Position numbers and translations under genes: made by a program
In this document: piece by piece, positions 1 through 13,560 of the stretch
Layout: every line of letters begins with the position of its first letter
Position numbering within the stretch: position 1 is the stretch's first letter
Assembly (NCBI GenBank): GCA_034336665.1
Contig: CM067568.1
Coordinates: forward strand, 15,099,983 to 15,163,982
Length of the DNA stretch: 64,000 nucleotides
Direction of reading: 5' to 3'
From: Luscinia megarhynchos
Lineage: Eukaryota > Chordata > Aves > Passeriformes > Turdidae
The notes under the pieces: model-generated
Database searches by the model: none
Seen by the model: only the letters and a program-made list of their open reading frames with translations
Told to the model about the DNA's origin: nothing

Positions 1-460
1 ATCTCGGGGGCAGGATCTGTGTGGCATTAACAGCCCTGAGTGCTCTCTGCCCTAGGATTTGCAGTGCACAGCTTGGGGACCAGAAGACTCTGCCGAGACA
101 CAGGTGTCATGGCTTATGTGCAGGGAGGGGTTCTCCTCACAGGGTTCTCCCCAAGCCCATTTTTCTCCAATGCCTTTGGTCTGCCCCTCCCCATCTCCAC
201 TTAAAATTAACTTTGCACCAGACATCAACCCATTCTCTGTGCTTTCACCGTGGGAGAAAGCTGGAAGTGGGAGGTGGAGCACAGGGAGCAAAGGAAAAAA
301 AAAATGGAAAATATAGAGGAAAATGGGAGGCTGAGGAGGAAGGGGGGAGGAGTGGGGAGGAAGGGATTGAAAGGGTGAGGGACAGGGGCAGGGTGGCCCC
401 CGGCTGCCCCACATTGTTCTTGGCTCTATCCATCTAAATAAAGCGACCATCCTGACTTGT
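1..460 (+). other. Putative 3'-terminal non-coding exon of an upstream gene (possibly ASCL2)
   Basis: A pyrimidine-rich stretch ending in CCCTAG at 50-55 resembles a 3' splice site, and an AATAAA poly(A) signal follows at 437-442 with a GT-rich stretch (gacttgtgtc) just after it. Together they outline a possible terminal exon of about 400 bp, from 56 to roughly 455-460. I see no convincing coding frame. Known avian and mammalian synteny places ASCL2 immediately upstream of TH in the same orientation, and ASCL-family genes have a non-coding last exon, so the 3' end of ASCL2 is a reasonable guess. The bHLH coding exon itself is not in the window, so the assignment is inference only. Confidence 0.3.
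437..442 (+). terminator. AATAAA poly(A) signal
   Basis: A canonical AATAAA hexamer is followed about 15 bp later by a short GT-rich tract. It would define the end of the putative terminal exon at the left edge. Another AATAAA at 711-716, after a CCCCGGGG, could be an alternative downstream site. Confidence 0.35.
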
Positions 461-3400
461 GTCCCAGCTGGGAGAGGCTTTGTCGCTCTTCGGGTTTTGG
501 TGTCGTCCCCTCCCCCTGTTTTGCTCCCCCTCCTCTCTTCCCTTCCCTCCCCTCCCTGCTTTCATCCAGACTGCTTCAAAGTGCCCCCGTGTCTCCGACT
601 CCTCGGGCGTTTCCACCCCCTCCCTGGAGGCACAATGTGCCCCTCTGTGGCCGCCACCCAGATGACCTTTTCTACCTTCTTATCCTCATTTATCCCTGCG
701 CCCCCGGGGAAATAAACCCTGAGGCGAGGGATGGGTAGAAGCTAGGATGGAGGGAGCTGCCCTGGGGCAGGTGCTTCTTTTTGCAGCCCCACTGGCCCCA
801 GCGAGGCAGGGGTAACCTCAGGGCGATGAGGATGAAAGAGTTATTAGGAAATGGCTTGTGCACCAGGGACAATCAGCCTGCCCAGCGTCCCACAGTGAGG
901 TGGAGATGCAGATTTCACCCCGAAAGAGAGAGCATCCCTACTTCCACTTCATTGAAATGCCCATGTCAGCCAGCCCCACAGGAGGGGCAGAGCCAGGCTT
1001 GAGTTGGAGTAGCCACGGGCACTTGCATATGGACACATGGGCCTTTGAAGAGCAAATGTCCAGCCACAGCCTCCACCGGGGATGTTCACAGGGGAGGAAA
1101 CAACCATTTGCTGTGCTCTGTGCACACACTGAGCCTACCCATGACCCATCCTGCTGTGCCTGGGGGCTGCTCACTTCTCTCCTGGCTTTTCTCCCCCTGC
1201 ATGTTTCCCTTCAGCTCCTGCTGGTTTATCCATCTTTATTAGTCCCTGCTGGCTTTGGCAGAGCTCAGTCACCTGCCAGGGCCGTGGTTCTGCACAGGGC
1301 TTCACCTCTGCTGTCCTGCCATATTTTCCAGCCTGGCATTGCCAGGGACATGTTCCCAAGCACTCCTGAAAATGCACTGTGGCTGAATAGAGTGCTCCAG
1401 CTATGAAATCCCAGTGAAAGCCTTAATTCTGCATCCTTATGTCTGATGCTTTCAAGCAGATGTGCCTGTGCCGAGTTCTGCTCCAGCTGTGCACACTGGA
1501 AAGGCAGGTCTAGGATGGGCACATGAACACCCCCTATTCCTGGGGCAGACAAGGGTATCAGAGTGAGCTCAGATGGCTCACCCTGGCTGAGTATCTATCT
1601 GGCTTGTGTTCCTTCACCAGCTTTATTCATAAAGGCAAAGCTCAGATCCACACAGTGCCCCAGGTTGTCCGAAACGGAGAACTCTCCACCCCAAAGCCTT
1701 AGTCTCCATGAGTTTCAGATCCTATTTTGGCTGCCCAAGGTGATACAGTCAGATCCTAAATTAGTCCCTTATAATCTAAATTGAATTTAGACCCAGAAAA
1801 ATCCCCAGCTTTCAGATGTTTCTGGTTACACAATAACTCTGGCTCTTCTTCTCCGAAGAGTGAAATGGCAGGATTTTGAAATTCCTTGTTGGTTCATGTT
1901 TGCATATAAATGCTGATTTTATCTTTTCTGTACACAAAGTAAACACAAAGCTGTTTTACAATAATGTTGCCGTTGGAACATGCACCAAGGATGGCAAAAC
2001 AACTTAGAGATGTTTCCAGACCCAAGGACCATGCCTCCCTTCACACAAAGACGCCGCCCGCTCCAAGATGCCCGGCACACCCTCATCCCTGTTTATGCAG
2101 ATCAACAGGCAGGTTTCATTAGGCAGTAGTAAGATCCTGAAGTAAAAACTGGGTGGAGATGACAAAGGATGTGTATTCACCCAGGCTACCTAAGCACAGG
2201 TTCCTGAGAGAGCTGAATTTTTCCATAGGTTCCAGGAGCTGTGGACCCTGCTGGAAGTGCCCAGGATCACGACAGCTGAGAAATGATGGCTCTTACTTAA
2301 ACTGGGATTTACAACTCTGATAATGCTGGTCAACACAGGGAATGTAATTCAGATTAAAATAAACATTAATGTAGCTATTGATGATTAAATGTCTGAGCAG
2401 AAACTCTTATGCTGAGAGATGCTCTTTGTGAAAGAACTAAATGCAGTCATGGCCAGAAGCAGAGAAAGGAAAATCTGCTGCTGGGAGGAGATAGCTGTCA
2501 GAGAGTAAATTAATTCAGCATAATCCCAGATTTACAGAGCCCTGCCAGAGGATCTGAGGTGGCCATGCTTAAAAAAACCCGACCCCATCCACAATCCTGG
2601 CAGACTTAGTTATGGAAAGAATAACGTACGATCAAATAAAAGCACATTTTCTGATGCTTGCCTCTTATTTGTCGGTGGATATTGCAGAAATGCAGTTTGA
2701 AAGTCAACAGCCTCTGGTGAAAGAGGCACTCTTGGGTATAATGGGAGAGGGTAAAAATCCAGCCCAAATACCTCCCTTTGGCCGTCCAGGAGTGCGGTGT
2801 CTACTTTCAGTTAGTCATTTGGCTACTCCTCTGCTTTAGCAGCCCACGAAGACAGAGGCATTTTCTGAGAGCAATTCCCTCTGCTTGCCCCAGGATGACT
2901 GCTTGACACGGGATCAGCGCCCCAGGTGATGCCTGGCCCTCCCAGCACCCATAGAGTGGGTCTGTGGTGAGGAGGTGCGTCAGCAGCAGCCAGCTTTAGG
3001 TGGTCACAGGTAGAGGAGTTGCCTCTTGCCCTATATACCTGGGTGCTCGTGGAGGATGAAACTCTTCCCCCCATCCCAGAAGTCATCTCTGAAAAAACAC
3101 CTCCTCGCCCCAAAGTTCACTGAAATCCAGGTTGCTGTAGCTCCCAGTGGCATTTGTGTCACATCTGCACCCTCTGAGGCAGTATCAGAAACAGACCCCA
3201 GTTCCCTGCTGGTGGTCACCACATCTGATCAGCATGGGACAGACTGGAATATCCCACAGCCTTGTGCACTGGGCATCAACCCTTCATCTTGAAATTACAC
3301 TAAATGCATCCAACACAATCTGGGTGATATATTTCTTATGTTCTAGCAGTCATACAAATTTCAAATGTTACATTGTCTTTGATATTGCAAGAGCAAAATT

Positions 3401-4319
3401 GAAAATGTCACACCAGCTATTTAAAGGGAAACAATTTAAAAAGTATACTTGCAGGATATTCCAATTAGAAACTATTAGAACTTTCCTTCTTGCTACTTTG
3501 AACAAGAGGTTTAGGAGAAAGACATGGTGTGTGTACATGTTCTCAAGGCACTGACTCCTGTATCCAAAGCAAGAGGCACCAGAAGGTGGGATGAAGAAGA
3601 CAACTGAGAAATGTCTCATTATTTAGTAATATGGGTTGTTCCATAGTTGTTCCATGTCAGAAGCAATTGCAGTGAGACAAGCAAATCATCCCAAGCTTCC
3701 TGGCACAGCTGCCCAAGTGAGGCTCATATATCTGCAGTGCAAAGCACAAGAAGCTTCTCTAATGCAAGAGGTCCCATTGCAGTGTGCCAAGCCCTGCTGC
3801 CAGTCCCAGCTATCATTTGCAGGTAGGTAACACATTTCATTACTACAGGCAGACCCTCAACCCGCCTAGAAATGTGAGCAACAGCTTGGGTGAGTATGAA
3901 AGAAAGAGTATATTAAATTGTCAGGAGTGATGGAAAATGCATATGCCAGTATCTTGTCTCTGAATGGAGTCACTCGCCCACACAAGCTCCTCATCTGACC
4001 TCACTTGGGTGGCTTTTATTCCTTCATTGTTTCTGTAAAAACCTCAGAGGCATTGCAGTCCATAAAGAAGATGGAAAATCTATTAGTTGCCTTATGGCTG
4101 CAAGACAAGCCCACCCCTACCTTGCCCTGAGCCCTCCTCCTTGCCAGAATCCCCAGTCTCTATTCCCCGCTGAAAGCACTTTTAAAAGGCTGCAGACATC
4201 TCCTCTCTGCCCTTGAGCTTTGCAGGAGGGCACGTATATACGGCACGGCAAGTGAGGGGGCAGATGCCCTTCTGTTCCCTGAAATAAGCCTACCATGTGT
4301 GTTCTCTGTGGGTGACCAG
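461..4319. other. Intergenic, no gene seen
   Basis: No spliced or unspliced coding region could be supported on either strand. The open frames are short, lack family resemblance and overlap each other on both strands. The part from about 1740 to 2550 is AT-rich with several ATTA-type homeodomain cores (for example around 2340-2395). This could be regulatory but is not diagnostic. Confidence 0.6.
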
Positions 4320-4640
4320 ATGTGGCCATTCCGTGTGTCCCAGCCCGCGCTGCTCCGGTGTCGCCGCTCCTGTCCTGGCACGGTTTCGCTGTCCCCAGCG
4401 CTCCGCCAGCCCCTGCCCTGCTCCCCCCGCTCCTGCCTCACCTCCCGCCTCTCGGGCAGTGATTAATGGTGCCCATCCATCAGGCACGGCCGCGATGAAT
4501 GCGGCAGCAGTTTGCGATTAACCTCGCACAACCTTGTCCCCCTGTCCGCGGCCGTCCCCTCCAGAGCCCCCCACCGAGATCATCGGGTGAAATGAGGCGG
4601 CATGGGTTTGCACCGAGGGGGTGAGCCCTGGAAAACAGCT
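4320..4640. promoter_or_regulatory. CpG-rich patch with paired GATTAA motifs
   Basis: CpG dinucleotides are clustered here (for example cccgcgctg, gtcgccgct, cggccgcgatg, gtccgcggccg), in contrast to the CpG-poor flanks. Near 4460-4525 two GATTAA homeodomain-type cores sit about 55 bp apart within the CpG-rich DNA. No TATA box or open reading frame of note accompanies it. It may be an orphan CpG island or enhancer; function is unproven. Confidence 0.35.
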
Positions 4641-7600
4641 CCCCTGCTCTTTTCATATTGAAATGGAGAGCTCTCAATCGCTCCTTTGAACTCTGCTCGG
4701 AGGCGTAAAAAGAAACCCAAACCCCAGTGTTTTCCTTCAATAATGCAGAGGGCAGTCAGGATTGGAACAGCCAGGGTTAGTGACGGCTGTGGTGCCAAAA
4801 GGAGCTGGTTCACCTGCCTTGTGGAGAAGAGAAAGTGTAAAACCATGGGTTAGTTGCTTGTTTCACTTGACCTTCCCTCTGTTTTCTCTCCTGTCTGTGC
4901 AGCAAACCCTGTCTTTAGGACAGAATAGAGCCCTTGCTTCCAAGAAGTGATGGCAATGATTTCTTCGTTTCTTACAAAGCCTTTTCACAGCTTCAACTGG
5001 GATTTGGATTATCCATCCTGCCACTGGGGGAGAGTGTAAAGGGAAGGTGTTCCTATTTCTACTTGTGCTGAGTGCTTATATTTGGGATTGTTTGGCTGGG
5101 GCAGCCTGACATCCTTGCCAACACCAGTGTGGCTCTCCCGAAAGCAGCAGGGTGCACCTCGTGCTGCGGTTTGGCACACTGAGGAAAAGCCAATGACACC
5201 ATCTGAACTTCACCTGCACTTCACTCACTGCCACGGTGGGAGTTGATGCTGGGTGGTTTTGATTTGGAGGTGTTCCAGGGCAAAGTTTAGGCCTCTGGGT
5301 GAGAGGGTTTGCCCGTGGTGGTGGCTCATTGCTGGGGCTGGCATTTCTCAGGCAGGCAGTGCTGGCAGCTCGGGGTGATCATCCCACGGGTCATGTCACC
5401 TGTTGTGACAGCAGGGGAGGAGGTGAAACAGCCAGCACCTTCAGACAAGTAATTGTAATTCCAGGAGGGAAGCTTTGGTGAGTGAGGTCATTCTCCAGCA
5501 GGTGGGATACCTTCCTATTTTTGCTCCTCCAAACGTCCTTAGTGCCCCCTCATTTGCTTATAATCACCAAGAGGCTTTGTTGGTAAGAAATAAAGCTTCA
5601 CGTGCTCCCATTTAGAGTCCCATGGGGCCCTTTTTAGTCTTGTCCCTTGCAGATAAGGATGCAAATTAACAAACGAACTTCAATTAATAGCCAAATCCCT
5701 TTAAAGAAACAGCTTCATACTCAAGCATTTCTGAACAGGGTTTTACCCATTATTTGTCTCTCATTTGAATGATCATTATAAACATTTTGAACTCTGTTGT
5801 TCATACATTCATATACCCACACATATACATACAGTCCTGCATGCATGCAAATGTTTGTGTGTCCAGCCAGTGTTTTCAAGCTCAGGAGGAAGAAGCCTTG
5901 CTTTGCTCATGGGTTTGGAAGGGAACTACTCAGGTTGCCATCAGCTGAGGAGCTGGCCTCCAGCATTAGCCTGTGTCATCTTCTTCTGCAGCCATCCCAT
6001 CCCTCCTCATGCCAGACTGGGTGCTTGAGGGGTGCCATGGGGCTGCCCCTTGCAGGGGAGCTCTGCAGGGGAGTGGACGGGCTGCCCAGGAGCCTGACAA
6101 AGCCAGGCTGGGCCTCGCCACAGCACTCGGGGAGGTGGGGCGAGGCAGGGGGGGCACATGACTGTTAAGATCTCCCTTCAAATGTTATTAAATAATGTTT
6201 TGGTGCTGCAGCACAACAGGTGTGGGGAGGCACAGGCAGGTAAACACAGCCCAGAGCACGGCAGCCCGCCAAGTCTGTTTCCTTACATAAATCTCTCCAC
6301 TTCAAGGTATGCAATTAATCCCGGCTCCAGCCTCCGTTCACCACAGACCTTCTTTGTACACATGATGTATTAATCACCAGAAAGGACTTTTGCACCTCTG
6401 CTATCATTTTTGCTTTGCAGGCGGCTGCAAAGAGCTCTGAGAGCCCACAGAGAGCCAAAAGGACGGGGCGGCAGGGGTGGGCTGGGGATGGCACCTCACC
6501 CAGCCAGCCAGGAGACGTGTGTGGGCACACACACGTGTGGGCTGTGTGCCTCTGCCACACCGTGCTGGGCTGCAGCTCCTCTGACGCTGATTTTGCCAGC
6601 AGATCCCCTGCTCCGCTTTCCCTGGAGACAACGGGTGTTAATCAGTAACAGCTCCCCACCCTGGGTTTTACAGGGCCGATCACAAGGAGAGCTCATTAAA
6701 AAGCCAGGAGGACGGCAGATCCCCATCAGGAGCCCTGATCCTGCAAGAGCCTGCATGTAGTTCTTCATCCCTGGTGTACATGGGCAGCAGCAGCCCTATC
6801 TCCTGCATCTCAGCAGAGGGAGAGGGCACGGCTGGCCCACGGTGGAGCCTACCCACACCAGGCTGCCACAGCACCCCTGTCCTGGCCCCTGCTTTGGCAA
6901 GCCCAAACTGTGCTGCCCGGGCTGGGTTCTGCTGGAACATGACTCTGCAGCCACCAGTGTCCAGCTTGGGCCAAGAGCCCAGCTAGGCCAGGCAGCTCAG
7001 GTGTCAAGGGCCCTCAGTTTTCCCTCTTACTCCCTGTTTTGCTCTCCCACAATGTGTGCTCTGTGTGTTTAACATCATTTCAGAACCAGCACCAACAACA
7101 GCCCTGAAGTTACACACTCACCTGGATGCTGGCACCAGCTCTGATGGCCTCTCCCATCCACACTTCTCCAAAATTCCTGCATTTCTTGGAGGCACAAAGC
7201 ATTAGGATGGTGGCAGACTGAAGCTAAGCAAGAGACATCCAAGTGCCAGCATTGCTCGTCTGTTTGTGCTGCCCTCCTTTTGGCCACTGAGGCTGCCCAG
7301 GCTCCCCAGCACAGGCATCCCTCCACTGTTCCCCCCTTCTTTACCTCCTTCCAATTGCCTTAGGCAAGGAGTCCAAGTCCTTGAATTTACCTGGCTCACC
7401 TTTGTCAGGTACACCCCCATAAATCTCCACTGAGAGAGCAGTGCTGCAGCTCAGATTGGGTTCACTGGGGAGGGATTTGGGGTAAAGCAGAGAGAGAGGG
7501 CAGCAGGTGGCCAGTGTGGTTTAACATGCACAAGGAATGCTCCTATCTCCAAGGCCTCATAAAGATTACAGATGCACTTCTTCAAAGCAGCAGAGGACGG

Positions 7601-10600
7601 AGCACAGGACGGGCGAACGCCCACCCTGCTCCCACCAGGGCCGTGGGGATGCCTCTCCTCCCCACCTGCCTGGGAGGGGTCAAGGGCTGAGCCTTCAGCC
7701 CCCACGATAAGAGGGGTGGGAGGGGGCCATGAGCAAGGCTGGAGCTCACTGCCAGCTCCCAGCTGCCTCAGCTTGGCTTTCAGTGTGGCCACACGTGCAG
7801 GAGGTGGCTGTCACAGAGCTCCTGCTCCAGAGACTACCCAAGTGCTGCTCAGCACCCTCCTGAAACCTGGCTGTCACCTAGGGGACACAGGTGGGTGCTC
7901 AGCACCTGCTGCTTGTGGCTCCACACCTGCACCTGAGCATTTTGGATGTTGGCAGCCTGGTTTATGCTGAGGAGGCTCTGCAGCCTGCAGGTACCCCCTT
8001 ATTCCTGAAGCTGTAGAGCTGTGCTCCTTCAGGCCACATTGTCCCTTGTCCCAGGGTGCTACCAGCTCCCTACTTCAAACCATGAATTATTTATTATTAT
8101 TTATTCATATTATTTATTAGTCTGACCACTCAAAACCTTTCCACTCCTTGTTTTCCTTTGGCTGTAATGTTTGTCCCTGGATGTACTCAGACTATCCATA
8201 GAAAGGTAAAAATAGCAACTGGGCTTCTCTGGCTGCTATTTCTTTGGCTGTAGCTTTACTCAGGTGAGAGGCAGTCTGCAAGGTGCTGGTTCAGTCATTT
8301 GGTGGGAGCTTGAGCAAAAAAAAAACTTTCCCATTTGCACAGTGAAGACTTTCCTGCCCCAGCCACAGAGGGTAAGGCACAGTGTGAAGGCAGAGTGCCA
8401 ACAAAGTAGCCACTCACCCCAAGATAAAGCTGCTAGAGACTGATGTTAATTAAACAGAGAATGTTTCAGCATGCTTATTAATTATTATTATGACTATTTG
8501 CAGTTTATATTGCAGTAATGCTTACAGGTCTGAATTAGCAGCCTGGAGTCACTGCTGTCCAGAGAGCAAGCATCCAGGTGGGCAGAGGCCAGGCCCTGAA
8601 AGCTCACCCACAAAACCAGCTTTTCATCCCAACAAAACTGTCCTTTTCTCCTTGAGATGCAGCTGAACTGTGCTGTTTCAAGCAGCAGGGATCAGAGGTG
8701 TGTCCTGGACCACTTCTGCCATGTGGCCACCAGTGGGGACTCAGGGTGGGGGGAGGTCTGCAGAGCTCACAGAGTGGCTGGGAACCAGGTCCAGAAAGGA
8801 CACTGGGTTGCACACTACCTGTTTTTGTTGCAGTCAGTAACAAAGGTCTCCACAGTGCAATGTTTTCTCCCTTCAGGCTGTTTATCATTGTTCTGTGATG
8901 CAGGGGCCACAGACAGGAAGAAGAAGGTAAAAAAAAAAAAAAAAAAAAAAGAAAAATAAAAAATCAAAGACGCATGATCTTCTAGGCCCTGAAATCATTG
9001 CAAAGTCTGGGAGCCAAGGGATCCTTTTCTCTTTTTGAGACAGGAGCAGGAAGTGAAAATGGATGTGAGGGCATCACAGCAGTGTGAGCAGGGTCCTCTG
9101 CAGTGCCCCATCACCACTGTTCCCACACAGGACAGAGAACCTCACAGGTGAGAAAGTGGTGATGTGGGTCCCTTGCAGAGTAGGATGCTTTTTGTTTCTT
9201 CTGAGACTGGGAAGGAGAATATGACTGTCCCTGTGCCCTGGCTTTTGGACAGCATCCCTGCAGCTGGGGCCCTGCTGAGGATGGAATGGGTCCTGCATGT
9301 ATTATTATCTGGGATCTCTGGAGGAGGAGGCCAGGCAGGAGCCCCCAGGTTCCCTGGGCACAGGGCTGCTGAGCAGCTCTGTGCTCATGCATTGCACATC
9401 TCTGCATCCCCGTGTGCACCTGTGAGACAGAGCTGATCCCAGAGAGGGGCACCCCACTGAGACCTGCAGCTGAGGACCCCAGGAGCAGCAGAGTAAGAGA
9501 GAGAGCATGCCTGTCCTTGCTGTCATTTGCCTCCCTTTGTCATGCTTATGAAGAACTAGTTTTTTCTTTTGAAGTGTCCCTTCTCCAGCCCCAAATAAGC
9601 TGCCTCATCCCCTTGTCCCCCCTCTCCCACTACCTGAGCTTTCCAAGCATGGCTTCCCAAACCATGGCTGGCTCTGGGTCTGTATCACCAGCCAGGAGCT
9701 CGAGGATCCCTCCTGCTGCCTCCTTTGCACTTCTATCAGGTTCAACCTGTTCAATTAGTGTTGCCCCAGGCACTGTGGGTTCCAGCTTTCTCTTTCTGCT
9801 TCATTTAATTTGAACACACGCACCTCTCCCTCCTTTCTCCTCCCTGCTCACTTCAAGGCCCCAGGCTCTGCACTGTGAAAGGCACAAGGCAGGGCATCAC
9901 TTACACACCTGGAATATGTTTCAACAAGCCCAACAGCCTTTTACAAGGAAGTCTTGGGCCCAGACGAGGAGTTGGAAAGTCCTTTTGCAAAGCCGCCTTT
10001 CTTGGGTAACAAAATGCACAGCTAAAACCCATTCACTGATTTCCAGTGCTCCTTGGGGGATTGGTTTGCTGACCTGCTTTCTTCTTTTTTGAGGGGTTTT
10101 AACATTGCCCTGTGCACACGTGGAGAGCCAGCCAGCCATGTACACAGGCAGCAAACACAAAGAGGAAAGGATTAGCTGGAGCTGCTGGCTGGCTGGTGTT
10201 CTGGTTTCAAAGGGAAGCCGCCTCTGGAACGCTTCAGCTGCCTGCCTTGCTGTGGAGAGCATTGTGATGGGCACCTCTCTTGCCCTGTGCTGACTCTGGC
10301 ATGGAGATGCCTGAAGAAGATGCAGGGTGGCAGATCCCATGCTGTGGGCAGGGTCCCTGCTGCTGCTCACTGTCACATAGGGTAGGGATGAGGCCAAGGC
10401 TCATTTTCCTCTCTGTGTGTGTGGACAACACTGGCTCTGGCACTGGATGGATGCTGTGCCTGTGCACAGTGTGTTGGAGCGATGCCCTTCCTGCCAGGGG
10501 AAGTGTGGTGGCAGTGGGGACAGGCTCTGGGTGCTCTGTGTGAGCAACACGACCTGACAAGCAGCACACTGCTGCTGGGGACTTGGCTCTGCCACGGGGC

Positions 10601-12639
10601 CTTCGGGGGCACCAGGCTCCCTGGAGAGGGGTGACATGGAGCATCTGAGCTGTGCAGCAATCCCCCACAAAGGCACAGCCTGCAGTGCTCCAGGGTGGGC
10701 AGGAAATGAAACTTAAGGCTAAAAACAAAGAAAATTATCTGATCCACGAAATTGCACATTCAGGTGCTGCTGGTGTTGGCAGGGAAGAACTGCAGCTCCA
10801 GGATCCTAATGGTGGTTTTGGAGCTCCTTTACTGCCTGTAAGCCTGTGAGACCCTCAGCCAAGCAGAGGAGCCCTTTGCAGTTTCCTGGGCAGCTCTTTA
10901 GTGGCTGCATTGGCTGCTGGGGTTCATGGAGCATTTGCCCTCACAGCCTGGCTGCTTGTCATCTCTGCCATGACAAATCTGCCAGAGATGCTGATCCCAG
11001 TTCAGTAGGATGATTGGAACAAAGAACTATCAAAATCGACCCAGTTAGACTTATTTAGACTCATTCTTGTCAGCAGAAGTGCTGACTGCTGTGGGAGGAC
11101 CAGCAGCAGCAGCAGCAGAGAAAACAACGTGATGATAACAAAGTGACAGAAAGTCATTTGGCCTGTCGTTTCAAGATGAGGATTTAAACATCTTACTAAA
11201 GAACCAGCTGGAAACATTAAATCTCTTCTCTGCTGCCACTACACTCAGCTATCCCACTCACATGTTGGCTGTACACTGCAAAGCACAGAAGCTTGCATGT
11301 CTCATTTTTGTGCTGGACAGTTTCTCCACGTGGTTTCTTAATGCCTCAGGAGTTTATTCTGCTATATGCCGTTTTTTTTCCTGCCACCAATCAACTTAAA
11401 CGGTTGTTTGTTTGCTTATTTTACAGGCAGAGAAATATTTGGCTGAGCTATACTGCTGCAACAGTTTAACCAGAGCATTCATCATTGTTTACCAAAACTC
11501 AGTGACTGGGTAGAACAAGAGTTCAGCCTGACCACCGCTGCTTGGGAGCCCTGAGGAGGTGCTGAGTGGATGCAGATGCCATTCAAGGTCACCTTCTTCC
11601 TCTGAGTGAATGTTAGGGATGCTCACTCAGCATTCAGTGATGGACTCCTTCAGATGGGGAGCTGCTGGAAGCCCCCTCAGCCCTGCAGGGAGGATCACAG
11701 CCTGCTGCTGAGCAGAGCCATCCCCAGCACATGGTGCAAAATTTTGGTGGGGATGAAATCAATGGGAATTTTTATGACAGATTTCAGTGTCAGTTTTCAT
11801 TAAAAAAAAAGAAATTAAAAAATGAGTGCACGGTTGGTTTTTTTCCCTCTATCTTTTGCAACCTTCAAACACTGCCTCAAACCTGTTTCAGCCACTTTCT
11901 GTTTTGAAATGGTGGGAAGATGACCACAGAGCTGCCTATAGACTCACCAGGGTGACTCACTCCAAAATGCCACAGGTGGTGGCTCTGTGGTCCCTGGGTG
12001 GGATTTAGAGTGAGGACCAGCCAGGGGTGGATGGGAGTGTGAGGTGCTCCTGAAGCCTCACTTCATCTTCCTGGAGCCTCACAGGGGTGATGAGTACGAG
12101 TGTGCACCCAAGTGAATGCATTTGAAAGGCAATAAAGATGTTTAATGCAGTGTGATTCTTTGTTTGTAAATCCCTGGGTTTGCTGTACCTGTCCCTCAGG
12201 AAGGTGATACAGCCAGCCACCTAATTTTTCATGCATTTCCCCATTAAAAGGGCATGCTTTCAAGAGGGCTGGGAGAAAAGGGGCCGTGCTGATTCCATTG
12301 ACCCCGTGCTATCTCTTTATAAACATGGCTGAAGGATTTCTATGGCTGAGAGGGGTAACAAAGGGCTCTGCAGAGCCACAGCTGGGATTTTTCATGCTCC
12401 AAGGAGAGACGAGCATCTTGCATCCCACCGAGGGCTTTGGCTGGAGCTGTTGCTCTCAATTCTTTTCCCTATCTTTTCCCGGACAACCTGCACGGGTGCT
12501 GGCTGGAGGAGAAGAGGGAGAGAATGAGGAAGGCACAGAGTGAGGGGGAGCAGGGAGAGGGGGAAGCACAGGAGGGGCGAGGAGGGACAGGCAGAAAGGT
12601 GGAAGGAGGGGGCTCGGGAGCTGCCCCTTTCCCTGGGGA
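4641..12639. other. Intergenic, no gene seen
   Basis: No coding exon is recognisable. Small items are a POU-octamer-like ATGCAAAT near 5658-5666 followed by several ATTA cores, a TTATTATT-type low-complexity stretch at about 8088-8122, a 22-base A tract at 8929-8950, and a short AGC repeat near 11102-11118. Everything else looks like unique non-coding sequence. Confidence 0.6.
8929..8967. repeat. A-rich homopolymer tract
   Basis: Twenty-two consecutive A residues (8929-8950) are followed by further A-rich sequence. No retrogene or SINE body is recognisable next to it and no target-site duplication was seen. I treat it as a simple repeat. Confidence 0.85.
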
Positions 12640-13120
12640 GCGGCTTTTCAGATGGAAATAGCGGGGTCAGCGGCGGCCCCTGGACAATGGCACGGGCACA
12701 AAGAAGGGCAGGACGCTGCCGGGGCAGCCCCGCTCCGGCCCGGGGCACCAGAACCGGCTGAGAGAACGCGAACGGGGCTGGGGGGAGGGCGGAAAGACAC
12801 GGAGAGAGAAAAGCTGAAAGATTTCAACACAAATAATCTTCAAGGAGTGTTCTGTAAACAGAGCGGAGGGCAGGGCGCCAGGAGCACCTGCCTCTCCGCA
12901 TTGCCGTGAATTGTCTGGGGAAGAGGGATGAAGCCCCTCCTCTGTCCGTGCTCGCTGTGTGCCACTGCCCGGGCGGCTGGGAGGCTGCGGGCGCTGCCTG
13001 GTGCTGGGTGGCGATGCCTGGCTGCCGTGGGTGCTGCACTAGAAACCCCTCACACCCGAACCCGCATCTGCTCTGCCTCCCTCTGCCTGAGGACCCGAGT
13101 GCTTGCTAAAGCTATCGGGG
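12640..13120. promoter_or_regulatory. CpG-rich patch
   Basis: CpG density is raised from about 12657 (agcggggtcagcggcggcc) through about 13110, interrupted by an AT-rich core at about 12818-12865. No TATA box, clear initiator or conserved coding frame is seen. It may be a distal promoter or enhancer in the TH upstream desert. Confidence 0.3.
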
Positions 13121-13329
13121 GGTTAAACCTCGTAGTGTCTGGTATCAGCCTCAGTTCCTGCTATTGTTTTCTCTCCCTGTACCGTGTGTAATCCCTTGCC
13201 GGGCGCTGCCAGGCTCCTGACCTCGCGGCTCGCCCTGCATCCTCAGGCACAAGTTTTGTCCTGTTCTGGGGGTGGGTATGAAGGAGTGGAAGGCTCCTGC
13301 ACCCACACAAGCGGAGGAGAAGGATTAGC

Positions 13330-13560
13330 CCGTGCACGAACAAGTCCCTGATCGCACAGTTTGGCAATCTCACCCCTCCCAGCAGGGAGTTACCCTCCGG
13401 GTCCCAAGCGTGCGGCGCCTCCCGCGAAGCAGCGGCGGTGTTTGCGGGGCCTCAGGCGAGGATGGTGCTGTGGCAGCTCTGCTGCCACCTCCCTCTACCC
13501 CTTTCCAGCCTGCAACCCTCGGCTGAAGAGCTCTCTGCCTCTCCTGGGCACAGCTCCAAG
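13330..13560. promoter_or_regulatory. Small CpG-rich patch
   Basis: A short GC-rich stretch with clustered CpGs (for example gtgcggcgcctcccgcgaag at 13409-13428) lies close to the preceding patch, and the two may be one element. No gene is visible in it. Confidence 0.25.

Noticed and set aside
8929..8967. A tract as the tail of a processed pseudogene
   Set aside because: No gene-like or retroposon body precedes it and no flanking duplication is seen.
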